From the NCBI RefSeq assembly GCF_965214215.1, contig NZ_CBDCBD010000002.1, forward strand, positions 434,001 through 498,000: 64,000 nt of DNA, written 5' to 3'. Made by a program: the position numbers and the translations under genes. A model generated the notes under the pieces. It saw only the letters and a program-made list of their open reading frames with translations, ran no database searches and was not told the DNA's origin. The stretch comes from Poriferisodalis sp965214215. GTDB taxonomy: Bacteria; Actinomycetota; Acidimicrobiia; Acidimicrobiales; Poriferisodalaceae. Positions 44,552-57,100 of the stretch are shown in pieces; the first letter of the stretch is position 1, and each line of letters starts with the position of its first letter.

Positions 44552-45609
44552 TCAGGCGGTCTCGAGACCGTAGGCGGCCGCCAGCTCGGGGTCGGCCCCA
44601 GACAGGTCACGGGCGAGCTGCAGCACTACCCGGCACTGCTTGACGGTTGCGTCGTCCTGCATCTTGCCGTCGATCATCACGGCGCCGGTGCCGTCGCCCA
44701 TCTCGGTCACCACCCGCTGCGCCCACGCAACCTCGGCAGGCTCGGGGCTGAACACCCGCTTGGCGATGGCGATCTGGCTGGGGTGCAGGCTCCAAGCTCC
44801 CACGCAGCCGAGCAGGTAGGCGTTGCGGAATTGGTCCTCGCAGCCGACGGGGTCGGCGATGTCGCCGAACGGCCCGTAGTAGGGCAGGATCCCCGCGGTG
44901 CCGCAGGCGTCCACCATGCGGGCCAGTGTGTAGTGCCACAGGTCCTGCTGGAAGGCGGTGCGGGCGTTGTCGTCGGTGTCGGGCATCGGGTCGGTGCGCA
45001 CGAGGTACCCCGGATGCCCGCCGCCGACCCTGGTGGTCTTCATGCGGCGATCCGCAGCGAGGTCCGCAGGCCCCAGCGAGAGCCCCTGCATGCGGGGACT
45101 CGCCAAGCAGATCGATTCCACGTTGGCCACGCCGCGAGCGGTCTCCAAGATGGCGTGAACCAGCAGCGGCTGTTCGATGCCGACCCGGGCTTCAAGCTGG
45201 GCCAGCAGCCGGTCCACGTAGTGGATGTCCTCGGGGCCTTCCACCTTCGGCACCATGATCACGTCGAGCTTGTCGCCGATCTCGTGACACAGCGCCCACA
45301 CGTCGTCGAGGAACCACGGTGAGTCGAGGCTGTTCACCCGGGTCCACAGCTGGGTGTGGCCCCGTTCCCAGGCCTTGCCGACCTCGATCAGCCCTGCCCG
45401 GGCGGCGTCTTTGTTGTCGGCAGACACAGCGTCTTCGAGGTTGCCCAGCAGAACGTCGACGGTCGGGGCGATGTCGGGCACCTTGGCCCGCATCCGCTCA
45501 TTCGACGGGTCGAAGAAGTGAATCATGCGCGAGGGCCGCAAGGGGATCTCGCGCAGCGGTTGTGGCGCCCCGAGCGCCAGCGGGGCAAAGAAGTCTCTTG
45601 GACTGCGCA

Positions 45610-45610
<1 letters not shown>
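44552..45610 (-). CDS. mcl: Malyl-CoA/beta-methylmalyl-CoA lyase-like protein
   Basis: 352 residues from ATG 45610; the frame is open upstream but only mirrors sufB. It shows MIHFFDPSNERMRAKVPDIA, LLGNLEDAVSADNKDAARAG (metal site), VNSLDSPWFLDD, VPKVEGPEDIHY, LGPADLAADRR and WSLHPSQIAIA, the pattern of malyl-CoA lyases. These cleave malyl-CoA to glyoxylate and acetyl-CoA. The ATG overlaps the sufB stop (TGATG), tying a carbon-metabolism lyase to Fe-S assembly; whether this is functional or just operon drift is unknown. Confidence 0.85.
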
Positions 45611-47022
<1,412 letters not shown>

Positions 47023-47028
47023 AGGTTC

Positions 47029-47034
47029 AGCCTA
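47029..47034 (-). promoter_or_regulatory. Predicted -10 (TAGGCT) for the sufB unit
   Basis: TAGGCT, 6-nt spacer, ATG at 47022. No SufR/IscR-type operator could be recognised in the 120-bp divergent gap. Confidence 0.55.
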
Positions 47035-47129
47035 ACGCCACCCCAGCCGGGGTCCGAGTGCAGGCGCTGGCGTAGGGGGCTCGACCCGAGGACGGCGAAA
47101 AACGGCTTCTTCAAGGCGCCTGTCATCAT

Positions 47130-47135
47130 TACGCT
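47130..47135 (+). promoter_or_regulatory. Predicted -10 (TACGCT) for the DUF2442 gene
   Basis: TACGCT, 7-nt spacer, GTG at 47143; this sets the start of a frame that is open far upstream. Confidence 0.55.
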
Positions 47136-47142
47136 TGGGTTC

Positions 47143-47442
47143 GTGCTCTCGCCGTATGTCGTCGAACTCGAGGTCCGCCAGCCGTACGCCATCTGGGTGC
47201 GGTTCGACGACGGAATCGCGGGCGAGGTTGACCTGTCGGACAGTGCCGAGACAGGCGGCATCTTCTCTGCGTGGTCCGATGCCGGCTATTGGCGCAGCGC
47301 TCACATCGTTCCTGACAGCGGCGCGGTGGCGTGGGGTGACGACGACGGGGTCGATGTCTGCCCGCTCAGCCTCTACCTGGACCTGACCGGCCAGTCGTTC
47401 GACGAATTCCGCAGCGACTCAAACGCAGCAGCCGTCCGCTAG
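47143..47442 (+). CDS. DUF2442-family protein
   Basis: 99 residues from GTG 47143. The pattern VRQPYAIWVRFDDGIAGEVD, SDAGYWRSAHIVPDSGAVAW and VDVCPLSLYLDLTG fits DUF2442. Such genes usually lie beside a DUF4160 gene, as here (2 bp gap). A toxin-antitoxin-like relation has been suggested for the pair, but the biochemical role is not established. Confidence 0.8.
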   Translation: MLSPYVVELEVRQPYAIWVRFDDGIAGEVDLSDSAETGGIFSAWSDAGYWRSAHIVPDSGAVAWGDDDGVDVCPLSLYLDLTGQSFDEFRSDSNAAAVR

Positions 47443-47444
47443 CA

Positions 47445-47705
47445 GTGCCAGAACTCAGCCGATTCTTCGGCATCGTGATCACGATGTATGCACGTGATCA
47501 TCCACCGCCGCACTTCCATGCCCGGTACGGCGAGCACGAGGCGCTAGTCGATGTCGAGAACTCTCAGCTCTTGCGCGGTTCGCTTTCTCGACGTGCTCAG
47601 GACATAGTCGACGAGTGGTCCGCGCTGCACCGGGCTGAGCTTCGGACCGCGTGGGAGGCGCTGCGCAGCGGTCGGGCGCCGGCAGGAATCGCGCCGCTGG
47701 AATAA
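47445..47705 (+). CDS. DUF4160-family protein
   Basis: 86 residues from GTG. The N-terminal ELSRFFGIVITMYARDH followed by PPPHFHARYGEHEALV is the DUF4160 hallmark. It is coupled to the DUF2442 gene upstream. Function unknown. Confidence 0.82.
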   Translation: MPELSRFFGIVITMYARDHPPPHFHARYGEHEALVDVENSQLLRGSLSRRAQDIVDEWSALHRAELRTAWEALRSGRAPAGIAPLE

Positions 47706-47795
47706 CACGGCATCGGCGATCCGCGGGAACCGGGGCCGCGGCAGGGCGGTAGCTTCGGCCGCGGGGTTGGTTCTTTGAGACGATCAAGAGCACTC

Positions 47796-49665
47796 ATGCG
47801 CTCAGGTGATGGGGGGTCGGGGTGCAGGCAGTCACGGTCGTGGTTGGTCGCGGCGGCCTGGCTAGCGGCGTCGCTGCTGCCGATGACGGGCGTGGGCGCC
47901 GTTGAGGAACCTGCCGGCCCGGACGAAACTGCTCCTGATGCCGCTGAGGCGTCGGCTGATCTTGGCCCCGAGGACCCGGCGGGTGGCGTGAAAGTCGTGC
48001 GCTACGCCGGCTCGGATCGGTATGCGATGTCGATCGAGTTGGCGCAGGCGCTGGTAGACGCTGAGGACGGCACTTCGGAGTGGGTCGTGTTGGCTTCGGG
48101 TGAGTCGTGGACTGATGCGGCCATGGCGGGTCCGCTGGCAGCGTCGCTGGATGCACCGGTGGTTCTGGTGCCGCCCGGCGGCCTGCAATTCCCTACAGCG
48201 CGGTCTGATATGGTGGAGTTCCTGCAGTCGACGGGCGTGCGTCGAGCGCTGATCGTGGGCAGCGGCATTGTCTTGCCGGACCACAAACAAACGGTGCTGT
48301 ACGGGCTGGGGACGCTGCCCCGCGACGTCGAGCGGTTCCACGGCACCGACCCGGTCGCAAACGCGATAGCAGTCGCCGAGCGGATCGGCGCCCCCGCGCA
48401 GCTGGGAGGCTTGGGCCACACCGTGATCATCGCCAGCGACCAAAGCATTGCTGACGCAGTCGCCGCCGGGCCGTTGGCAGCTGCAGGACCATTCCCGCTG
48501 CTGCTCACTGCACCCGACGCGCTCGACCCGCGCATCACGACATATCTCATCGACCACGAAATCGAACATGTGGTGCTGGTCGGCGGCACAGCCGCCATGG
48601 CACCTGCCGCCCAAGAAGCAATCGAGACCGCTGGCGCCGCGGTCACGCGCCTCGCCGGCCGTGACCGCATCGACACCGCACGGCTTGTGGCCGACCTGTT
48701 CGACCAGCACAACACCGACAACGCCGCCTGCAATGACAGCCCCATCCACATCGGACTCGCACCGGCCCGGCACCCCGAACGTGCGCTCACCGCCGGCCCC
48801 TTGCTCGCCCAAGCCTGCACATCGTTGCGCTACACCGAACACGGACAACTCCGAGCAGACATCCGCAACACCCTCTACTTGGCCAAGCACGGTTCACGGG
48901 AGATTCTCGTTCAGGTATTCAGCGACCGAGCCGCTATTCCGGACTCCGTCGTCGAAGTCTCTGTTCCGCCGATTCGCCTCGCCACAGTTGCGCGTAAGCG
49001 CACCGGCAACACGGACCGCGATGAGTCAGGCGTCCTCGTCGTGGACGAGAAGGGTGAGCGAAGTTTCTACGCCGTTGCGCCCGGTCGAGATACGTCTGTC
49101 GAGAATTCGAGATTCACACCCAGCCAGTTCGCTTGGTCACCTGATGGCGCCCGGCTGGCAATCGCCGGTACGAAACGTATGTTCGTTCTAGATATCGAAA
49201 CTGGAGAGGCCAATGAGGCGACCATTGGCGATCATGCTTTCCGCTACCTGCCGACATGGCATTGGCCGGAGTGGTCGCCCAGCAGTGACAAAGTCGCGTT
49301 CACCGCATTTATCGACGATCCCGCAACCTGTATGGGTGACGTCTGTGGCGACGGCGCGTACTGGAATCATGCCGCAGAGATGTTCTTATATGACGCGACC
49401 AAGGGAACGACCTCGCGCCTGACACACAATGACATCAACGACACCGTTAGGTCCTGGTCGCCGGACGGTACAAGAATCGCGTTCACTCAATCCCGCGTGG
49501 ACATGGGAATCTTCGCGCGATATTGGTACCCAGAGTCACTGCACATCATTGAAATCATGACCGGGACCGTCACCGATGTGTACGCATATACGTCGTCCGA
49601 CGGCGAGGTTTGGTGGTCTCCCGATGGCAGCCATCTTGCGTTTATCGGCACCGTCGAGGAGTTAG
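47796..49665 (+). pseudogene. CWB2/beta-propeller surface protein, 5' part (split by IS)
   Basis: The frame starts at ATG 47796 (TTG 47775 possible) and encodes a signal peptide (WLVAAAWLAASLLPMTGVGA), three cell-wall-binding type 2 repeats (from VRYAGSDRYAMSIELAQAL to about residue 300) and TolB-like propeller blades (FAWSPDGARLAIAG, EWSPSSDKVAFTA, SWSPDGTRIAFTQ, WWSPDGSHLAFIG). An IS1380-family element interrupts it after ...GTVEEL; the frame then reads IS sequence and stops at 49898. Removing the element and one copy of a 4-bp duplication rejoins it in frame with 51347-51958. The intact gene would begin a four-gene surface-protein operon. Confidence 0.85.
49662..49665 (+). repeat. Target-site duplication, left (TTAG)
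   Basis: TTAG at the left IS border and CTAG (51347-51350) at the right; one silent difference (both give Leu in the restored frame). Confidence 0.55.
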
Positions 49666-51346
49666 CCCTGATTCTTCATGGGGCTGTGGGTCGGTGCGGT
49701 GTGGGTCCGCGGAAAAGCCCCTCTGACCTGCGACGATGCATGGCGTTGAGTCAAGCATCAGCGAGTTCAGGGGGGCATCTCCGAGGTGAAACCTACCAGT
49801 GTCACGAACGCGCAGTTGACAGGCGGCGGGGACCGGGTTGTTTGGGGTGCGGGCCTGTTCGCGCTGGGGCGGTTCGCGGACCGTGTGGGGCTGACTGAAG
49901 CGCTGTCGGCGGCGGTGCCCGCACGCGGGGAGCGTGCTCCGGTTCATGACCGCGGCGCGGTTTTGGTTCATGCGTTGTTGGTGCTGGCGGGCGGCGGTGA
50001 GGCGTGCACCGATATCGAGTATCTGCGCGCTCAGCGTGAGCTGTTCGGCGAGGTGGCGTCGGACTCCACGCTGTATCGCACTCTCACCGGTCTGGGCCCC
50101 GGCGGCGGTGCGGCGCTGATGAGCGCAGCGGCAGCGGTGCGCTCCGGGTTGTGGGCCGGTCACGATCGTGGTCGCCCGCTGGTCCTCGACGTCGACTCGA
50201 CATTGGTGGAGATCCACTCGGAGAACAAAGAGGGCGCAGCGCCGCATTTCAAGGGCGGCTACGGGTTTCATCCGATGGTGTGCTCGACCGCGGACGGGGA
50301 GCCGCTGTGGGTCAAGCAGCGGGCGGGCAACGCCGCCGCGAACGACATCGCCGATCATCTCGAAGTCATCGACGCCGCGGTGTCGATGCTGCCCGAGCCC
50401 GACGCGGCAGGGCACCGCCCAGGCGACGACAGCGAGCTGGCGCAGCGTTCGCTGGTGGTGCGCATCGACGCGGCGGGCTGCTCGGCGAAGCTCGCGAAAG
50501 GACTGCGGGACCGCAACATCGGGTTCATGGTGTCAGCACGCTCGACGCCCGGCATCCAAGCAGCGATCCGCGGCGCTTTGGGCGACCCGGGCCGCTGGCA
50601 CAACGCCGCCAAGAGGCCCCGCCAGCGCAAGCCCGGCCGCGCTCAGGTCGCGGACCTCACCGACCTCGTCGACCTGCCGGGCTGGCCCGCTCGAACCCGG
50701 CTGATAGTGCGCCGCGAACCATTGCATCCCGGCGCGCAGCGCAGCCTGTTCGGAAGCGACAACTACCGATACTGGGGATTCCTCACCGACCGGACCGGCG
50801 ACACAGCCCAGCTCGACCGTCTCATGCGCTCACACGCCGACGTCGAGAACGCCATCTGCCGGCTCAAAGACAGCGGCCTGGCCCGCATGCCGTTCACCGA
50901 CTGGCACGCCAACAGCGCCTGGGCCGCCCTGGCCATGACCGGCCTCGCGCTCGTGGGATGGTTCCAGACCCGCTGCCTCACCGGAACGCTGCGCCGAGCA
51001 GCCCCCAAACGGCTCCGCTGGCAGCTGTGGCACCTCCCGGCGGTCGTGTGCCACAGCGCACGACGCGTCCTGCTGCGGCTCCCCCAACAACACCCCGGCG
51101 CCCGAGCCCTGCTCGCCATCGCCCACCCCCGCTGACCCGCCGCGGCACCCGAACTCGACGATGCCCGCACCAGCGGGCCGGCTCCGCCGCGCCCCCGAAC
51201 ACGCCCCACAGCATGCCCACACCCAAATCGGAGCCAAAAACAGCCCGGCCGAGCCCCGGCCCGCACCCCGACAACCCCGACACGACAAATCAGGCCAACC
51301 GGCATGCCCAAAAGACGACTCGCGGCATTCTCATGAATAATCAGGG
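49666..51346 (+). mobile_element. IS1380-family insertion sequence
   Basis: 1,681 bp. The terminal inverted repeats are CCCTGATTCTTCATGGG (left) and CCCTGATTATTCATGAG (right, reverse complement). It holds one intact transposase gene. Size and transposase class fit IS1380. It lies inside a surface-protein gene and leaves a frame-restorable 4-bp duplication, so the insertion is probably recent. The 211 bp after the transposase stop hold no gene. Confidence 0.88.
49786..51135 (+). CDS. IS1380-family DDE transposase
   Basis: 449 residues from GTG. Likely catalytic residues: Asp in LVLDVDSTLVEIH, Asp in LVVRIDAAGCSAK and Glu in HADVENAICRLKDSGLA. TDRTGDTAQL and the YRYWGFLTDR stretch are typical of the family. 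The gene is complete, so the element may still be active. Confidence 0.9.
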   Translation: MKPTSVTNAQLTGGGDRVVWGAGLFALGRFADRVGLTEALSAAVPARGERAPVHDRGAVLVHALLVLAGGGEACTDIEYLRAQRELFGEVASDSTLYRTLTGLGPGGGAALMSAAAAVRSGLWAGHDRGRPLVLDVDSTLVEIHSENKEGAAPHFKGGYGFHPMVCSTADGEPLWVKQRAGNAAANDIADHLEVIDAAVSMLPEPDAAGHRPGDDSELAQRSLVVRIDAAGCSAKLAKGLRDRNIGFMVSARSTPGIQAAIRGALGDPGRWHNAAKRPRQRKPGRAQVADLTDLVDLPGWPARTRLIVRREPLHPGAQRSLFGSDNYRYWGFLTDRTGDTAQLDRLMRSHADVENAICRLKDSGLARMPFTDWHANSAWAALAMTGLALVGWFQTRCLTGTLRRAAPKRLRWQLWHLPAVVCHSARRVLLRLPQQHPGARALLAIAHPR

Positions 51347-51958
51347 CTAGAGCTTTATCAAGATCATCGTGTATTCTTGGCCGCAAGCGATAGCAGCGCT
51401 GTCAAACAGCTCACGCCAGATGTAGGGCCAGAAAAACTTGGCCTAGGCTGGGTGATCGGATGGTCTCCGGACGGCAGGTTCATTGCGCACAGCAATCTGT
51501 ACTTCGGGTCGGGAGCTTCGACGGAAACTCAATACATCCATGACGTCGCCGGCGGTGCCAATGCCAGCATCGACCTCAGCATCAACGCGACTCTGAGAGT
51601 GCACGGCTGGAACAGCGACGGTACCAGGTTGCTCTTTATGGAATATCCGCCGAGGCCAAACGATCAACATCCGCTCGCCCTCATCGGCGTAGATCCGCTA
51701 AATGGCGACGCTGAACGGCTCGTAGAGATATCTGCACAAGTCAAGGACAGCTTGGCAACGGCAATCGCTCCCGATGCGTCGCAATTGGCATTCATATTTG
51801 ACGACCTACAGTTCGCCCTCATCGGAAATAGATGGACAGATTTGCGCTCCCATACAGAAATCCCACTCCATCTTCCCGCTGACGGATTTCCACTCTGTGA
51901 TCTGAGCTGGACTGTGACTGGCATCCGCGGGAACTGCGCTGTGTACCATGACTTCTAG
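51347..51958 (+). pseudogene. CWB2/beta-propeller surface protein, 3' part (split by IS)
   Basis: Continues the frame broken at 49665: LELYQDHRVFLAASDSSAV, then more blades (GWVIGWSPDGRFIAHS, VHGWNSDGTRLLFME, AIAPDASQLAFIF) and a C-terminus CAVYHDF. A TTG at 51377 could in principle start a fragment, but it lacks a signal peptide. Its stop overlaps the start of the next gene by 11 nt. Confidence 0.8.
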
Positions 51959-53048
51959 GTATCTGGAGACGGGTAGGCGCCACTCACCCTGGCCATTTTT
52001 CTTGACATTGGCAGCGCTGATGGCCTTGTTTCCGGCGGTAGGAGTCCAAGCCCTCGAGCGCTCCGCTGCGGATGCTACCTCTCAAAGTTCGAATTCGAGT
52101 GACGATGTCGCTGTATCCGTGGGCTCGGCTGAGATCATTCGGGGCATCGCTCCTGAGTGGCCGTTTCAGGGCTTCTTCGCTCCGGCTTTGGGGAGGTTCT
52201 GGGATACAGGCCGCGGAAGGGTGCACGATGTCAGTGAGGGCATCGAATTCGGAGCGTGTGATGAGATTTATGTGGACGTCGATGCAGAGTCAATCCGCAT
52301 GGGCTATGCGTCCTATATCTACCCCGGCAACAAGCACTATGTGATTCCGTGGGGTGATGTCGCGTATCCGGTCCTTCATTCCGACATAGCGAGGACACGA
52401 TCTTCGAATACGGAAGCTCAAGAGTCAAGCTTGAGGCGCACGAACATCCGTATGACAGCTGAGCGAATAGGTTCCACCACGCAAGAATCCTCTTGGTACA
52501 GCGACGAAACAGAGATTACCTATTCCCGGGTTGTCACGTTTCAACTTCACAACGCTCTTGAGAGCAGGTCATACTTGCCTCTCGCTTCACGGTGGTCACC
52601 ACCCGTCGGCGGATTTGTCGAGATCGACTCAAAGGGCTTGGCTACTGACGATCTCGGCACGATGGACAAATTGGCCCAGGAATTCGGCGGGCGAGCGTCC
52701 ATTCGGGGCGTCGGCACAACGGGCTCAGACGGCCGGTACTACGGCCTCTCGTTGAACCACGAGGGTCACCCGGCGTGCAGTGACATCGAACTGAGTTTTG
52801 TGGTGGATGGAATCACGGGCCAGGTCGTCGCCTGCTACGACTACGTGATGGAAGCGCAAACGTCGCTGGTATTCGTGGCATCCGAAGACAGTTTCGTGTC
52901 GGACGATTTTGCTTTGCCGAACGCGATGTGGCCTGTGGAGGCGGATAGCTGTGGCGTGCGACTTGACGGGGACCATCCCGATGAGTTCTTTCAACGGGCC
53001 GCAACACTCGGCCCGTCTGAGTTCGACGAGCGGGACGACGCCAAGTGA
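51948..53048 (+). CDS. Secreted protein of the CWB2 operon, unknown function
   Basis: 366 residues with a signal peptide (FFLTLAALMALFPAVGVQA). No family recognised. It shares spaced motifs with the next gene: PEWPFQGFF, IPWGD, HPACSDIELSF and TGQVVACYD here against PEWPFEGL, VPWGG, HPCFSGV and TGEMLACGT there, so the two are distant paralogues. It overlaps both neighbours (11 nt and 4 nt). Its central part is A+T-richer than the surrounding genome. Confidence 0.75.
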   Translation: MTSRYLETGRRHSPWPFFLTLAALMALFPAVGVQALERSAADATSQSSNSSDDVAVSVGSAEIIRGIAPEWPFQGFFAPALGRFWDTGRGRVHDVSEGIEFGACDEIYVDVDAESIRMGYASYIYPGNKHYVIPWGDVAYPVLHSDIARTRSSNTEAQESSLRRTNIRMTAERIGSTTQESSWYSDETEITYSRVVTFQLHNALESRSYLPLASRWSPPVGGFVEIDSKGLATDDLGTMDKLAQEFGGRASIRGVGTTGSDGRYYGLSLNHEGHPACSDIELSFVVDGITGQVVACYDYVMEAQTSLVFVASEDSFVSDDFALPNAMWPVEADSCGVRLDGDHPDEFFQRAATLGPSEFDERDDAK

Positions 53049-54112
53049 TGAAGCGGTCGAGACTGCCTCTGGTCGGCCTGGTGCTCGTTCTGACAGCATG
53101 CGCGACCACGGCCGAACGCGTCGCCGAAGCAACCGAGCCCACCGTGAATGCCTCCACGACACCACGCTCCGAAGCGGCGACAACACTGTCCAGCCCGAGC
53201 AGTGAGACCATCAAGCCGGCCCGCGACACGTCCGTCCGGAGCGGCGACGAATACGTCGACCAGACGGGCGAGGAGGAGACGTACGCGCGCGATGAGCGAG
53301 CGGCCCAAGTCACCGAGGAACCCGCTCTCACTGTTGCACCTGAACTATCGCGAGAACCGTTGCCGACCATCGAAGCAGGCAGCAGAGTGACCTGGACGGA
53401 TGACGAGACCTTGCCCGAGTGGCCCTTCGAAGGACTGGTGCAGCTCGCTTGGACGGATGTGCGGTGGGGAGAAGAAGGACGCTGGCATCTGCGGTTCTAC
53501 CGGTGGACCGACTCGGGGGTCGGCCGGGGATGGACTGTTGGTGTGATTCCTTTGCCGGAGCTGTCCATCGCCTGTGTCGGCGATGTTGGGCTGGTATCTC
53601 ACGGCCTCGACGGCATCGAGTTAGGCGGTCCTGCTGGATCGGTGAGCGCCTCGTTCTTGGTGCCTTGGGGCGGCGCACCTGAGCGACTCAAGGCGCCTTC
53701 GGACGCGCTGCTCGCAGAGATCCGGTCACGTCCCTCAAACGCCGACGCGGAAGTCACCGGCGACATCGTGAGCATCAGCCACGCTGACACCTCGGTTCGC
53801 TTCGTGTTGCGTAGGCCAACGCGTATCGAGGGGGACTGGTGGAACATTCAGGCGCGCCACGACGGCGATGTATTCGTTGTGACTGTTCACCCCGCCAATC
53901 ATCCGTGCTTCTCGGGAGTGACGTGGCTGAGCGCAGCCGCGACCGGGGAGATGCTCGCTTGCGGCACCAACACGGCCGCGACCAAGTTCATCGTCCCCGA
54001 CATCCAAGCGGCAGGACCACTGGTGCTGCCAGCGGCTGACGAATACCGGACTGTTCTCTCGTGCCCATACCCGCTCGGCCCCGGCTTCACGGTATGGGGC
54101 CAACCGCGGTGA
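53045..54112 (+). CDS. Lipoprotein of the CWB2 operon, unknown function
   Basis: 355 residues. A lipoprotein signal (VGLVLVLTAC) is followed by a Thr/Ser/Glu-rich spacer to about residue 110 and a globular C-terminal domain related to the upstream protein. The start is GTG 53045 or ATG 53048, overlapping the upstream stop; its own stop overlaps the next start (GTGA). The overlaps suggest the four proteins are made together. No known domain recognised. Confidence 0.78.
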   Translation: MMKRSRLPLVGLVLVLTACATTAERVAEATEPTVNASTTPRSEAATTLSSPSSETIKPARDTSVRSGDEYVDQTGEEETYARDERAAQVTEEPALTVAPELSREPLPTIEAGSRVTWTDDETLPEWPFEGLVQLAWTDVRWGEEGRWHLRFYRWTDSGVGRGWTVGVIPLPELSIACVGDVGLVSHGLDGIELGGPAGSVSASFLVPWGGAPERLKAPSDALLAEIRSRPSNADAEVTGDIVSISHADTSVRFVLRRPTRIEGDWWNIQARHDGDVFVVTVHPANHPCFSGVTWLSAAATGEMLACGTNTAATKFIVPDIQAAGPLVLPAADEYRTVLSCPYPLGPGFTVWGQPR

Positions 54113-57100
54113 ACGGACGGCGCAACGCTGGCGTGCTCGCTAAGAGCGATCACGCGAGGCGAATGCGGTCGATGTGGTGGCTCGCCGCGGTGGCCTGCCT
54201 GGCGGCGTCGTTGCTGCCCCTGTCTGGCGCGGGCGCTGCTGAGGATTCTGCCGTCGCGGACGAGTCTGCTTCTAGCGCCGCGGAGACGTCGGCCGAGGCT
54301 GCCCCAGGGGACTCGGCGGGTGGCGTGGAGATCGCTCGGTACGCCGGTTCGGATGCCTATGAACTGTCGATCGAGATGGCGCAGGCACTGGTGGACGCCG
54401 GTTCTGGTTCTTCGGAATGGGCGGTGCTGGCGTCGGGTGAGTCGTGGACCGATGCCGCAGCGGCAGGTCCGCTTGCGGCGTCGCTGGATGCGCCAGTCGT
54501 CCTGGTGCCCCCAGGCGGATTGCAGGCGTCCACGGCGCCGCCTGATCTGGTGGAGTTCCTGCGATCGGCCGGAGTGCGTCGTGTGGTGATCGTGGGCAAC
54601 TCCGATGTGCTGCCGAATCATGAGCCGTCGGTGCTGTTCGGCTTGGGGATGCTGCCAAGAAACATCGAACGGGTCCACGACGCAGACCCAGTCGGAGCTG
54701 CCATCGCCGTTGCCGAGCGGATCGGCACCCCTGAAGAATTCGGTGACTTGGGCCGCACCGTGATCATCACCAGCGACCGCAGCGTTGCCGACGCTGTGGC
54801 GGCCGGGCCGTTGGCGGCTGCTGGTCCGTTCCCGCTGCTGCTCAGCACGCCAGACGCCCTCGATCCACGCATCACCGCATACCTCACCGACCACGAAATC
54901 GAACATGTGGTGCTCGTCGGCGGCACCGCGGCCGTGAACGCAGCCGTGCAGAACGCGATCGAGACCACCGACGTCACCGTCACCCGCCTCAGCGGGGAGA
55001 ACCGCCATCACACGGCCGCTCTGGCCATGGACCTGCTTGGCGAGGTTCCACGCTGCGCCGACGACGCAATCGACAGCGTCGGCCTCGCCCACGCCGAAGA
55101 ACCGCACCTCGCGCTGACCGCTGGCCATCTGCTGGGACCGCAGTGCATCCCGCTGCTGTTCACCGACACCGATCGGCTCGCGCCGATCACCCAAAACCAC
55201 CTGTACCTGTACCGGCACCGCACCGGCATCGAACCAAACTGGCATCGCATCGGCGACGGAGTCACCATTGACCCCTCAGCCATCGAACGCCCACCAGTGC
55301 GCATGGCAACAGTCGCTGACAACCCCGACGGCAACGGCCAGCACATCGTCGTCCTCGACGAACACCACCAAGCCCGCTACTACCTCACCGACGCCGGCTT
55401 CGACGGCATCACCCGACTTCGATGGGCTCCGGATCGCGAGACGGTCATCTTCACGGGCGTCCGAAACGGCACCCCGCTTCCCTACGGCGACTGGGAAGAT
55501 GGCAAGTGGATTGACGGCGAGGGCGTGGACGGCGGTACCCGGAGTACGTACGAACTCGACTTTCACAGTGGCGCAGTTCGGCCCCAGCCACGCATCCAGT
55601 TCTGGTACGCACCCCTGATACAGGACGGTTGGGTTGACCCCACGCCCTCGCCGAGTCGCGAGTACATCGTGTTCCGCGCTCCCACCGAGGACTACGCCGG
55701 CCACTCGCTATTCGCGCTCCACGTGAAATCGGGCGAGGTGCGACAGCTCACGCACAACACCACGAACGACACACATCATGTCGTGAGCTCCGGTTGGCTG
55801 GCAGATGGCCGGCGCCTGATCTACGCGCACCTCGAATTCGCCCGGAACGAAGAACCCGTACCCCCCGACGGCCCCTCAAACACTCGTGCCTACGCCGGTC
55901 CAGACTCCAGTCAGTTCGGCAGCAGATGCGAGAACACTCCGCTACACCGTGCTCACATCGTCGATGTCGGAGATGGCCAGGCCCAGCCACTGCCGCACGG
56001 GAACCATCTCGTCGACAAGCCGATACTGCTCTCGCCGGATCGTCGATTTGTCGCCGTCAAGAGCTACGAGGACTACGAGTTTGCGCCTGAGCGAGACATC
56101 CACGGGTTCTTTCGCTGGCGATGCACCCATGACGGCCTAGGTACACCATCGATCTCGGTGTTCAACATCACCGGCTCCGAACCCCGTGCGGTCACCGACG
56201 ACAGCGCTAGCGGCTTCGCTCCGATGTGGTCACCTGACAGCGACAGTCTCGTCTTTCGAGCATCGACTGAGGATTCTGACGGTCATTCGCTGTTCGCACT
56301 GGACGTCGCGGCCGGGGACGTGGCTCAGATCACCCACAATCAGTCGGACGAGCATCATCACGTCGCGCAAGTGTGGTTACTGAACGGGAGCAAGTTGCTC
56401 TACACCGTGCAGCGCATCGAGGAACTCGAGGGGCCGTGTCATCACGTCTCTCCAGCACAAGGGCGTCGGACAGGCGTTCCACACCTGGAAGCCCACGTTG
56501 TCAGCCTCGCCAATCGTTACTCGACGCAGCTCGCGTACGAGGGGTTCATCGTGGGTGACTACTACCGCGCAGGATTTGACGTGCCTCTAAATGGAACTCA
56601 CGTCTCCTTTGAAACCCATTCGTTCTACGACTACTACAACGCTCAAGGCGGTTGTACGTATCGTGGGTGGAACGATCTGCGGTTCTACCTCTATGACGTC
56701 AGTACCGATGATCCGCAAGCTGCCAGAATCAACAGCAATTCCGCATCAGGCGGACTGTGGTCGCCAAATGGCCGTTACCTGCACTACACGAACTACGAAT
56801 TCGTTCAGAACCCCAGCTACTCCACCTATGACAACCTCGGCGCATCCTTGCTGGACACCGCAAGCGGCGCCGTTTGGAACGTGCCATTGTCGCAGTCTTT
56901 CGGCCCCGAATCCACGGCACACGTCGTTGCCTGGACTGCTGACAGCTCACGACTTCTCTATCACGTCGAAATCGGGGCCCGCGGCAACCGAACTCATGGC
57001 ATGACCATCGCCGACATTGCAAGCGACAAGGTCATCCCACTGGAATTGCGCCAGGTCTTCGAGTACGCCCCGAGGTACTTCGGCTTCTCGCCTGACAGCC

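Noticed and set aside
47143..47705. DUF2442/DUF4160 as a proven toxin-antitoxin system
   Set aside because: The pairing is typical, but toxicity is not established for the family and nothing in the sequence shows it.
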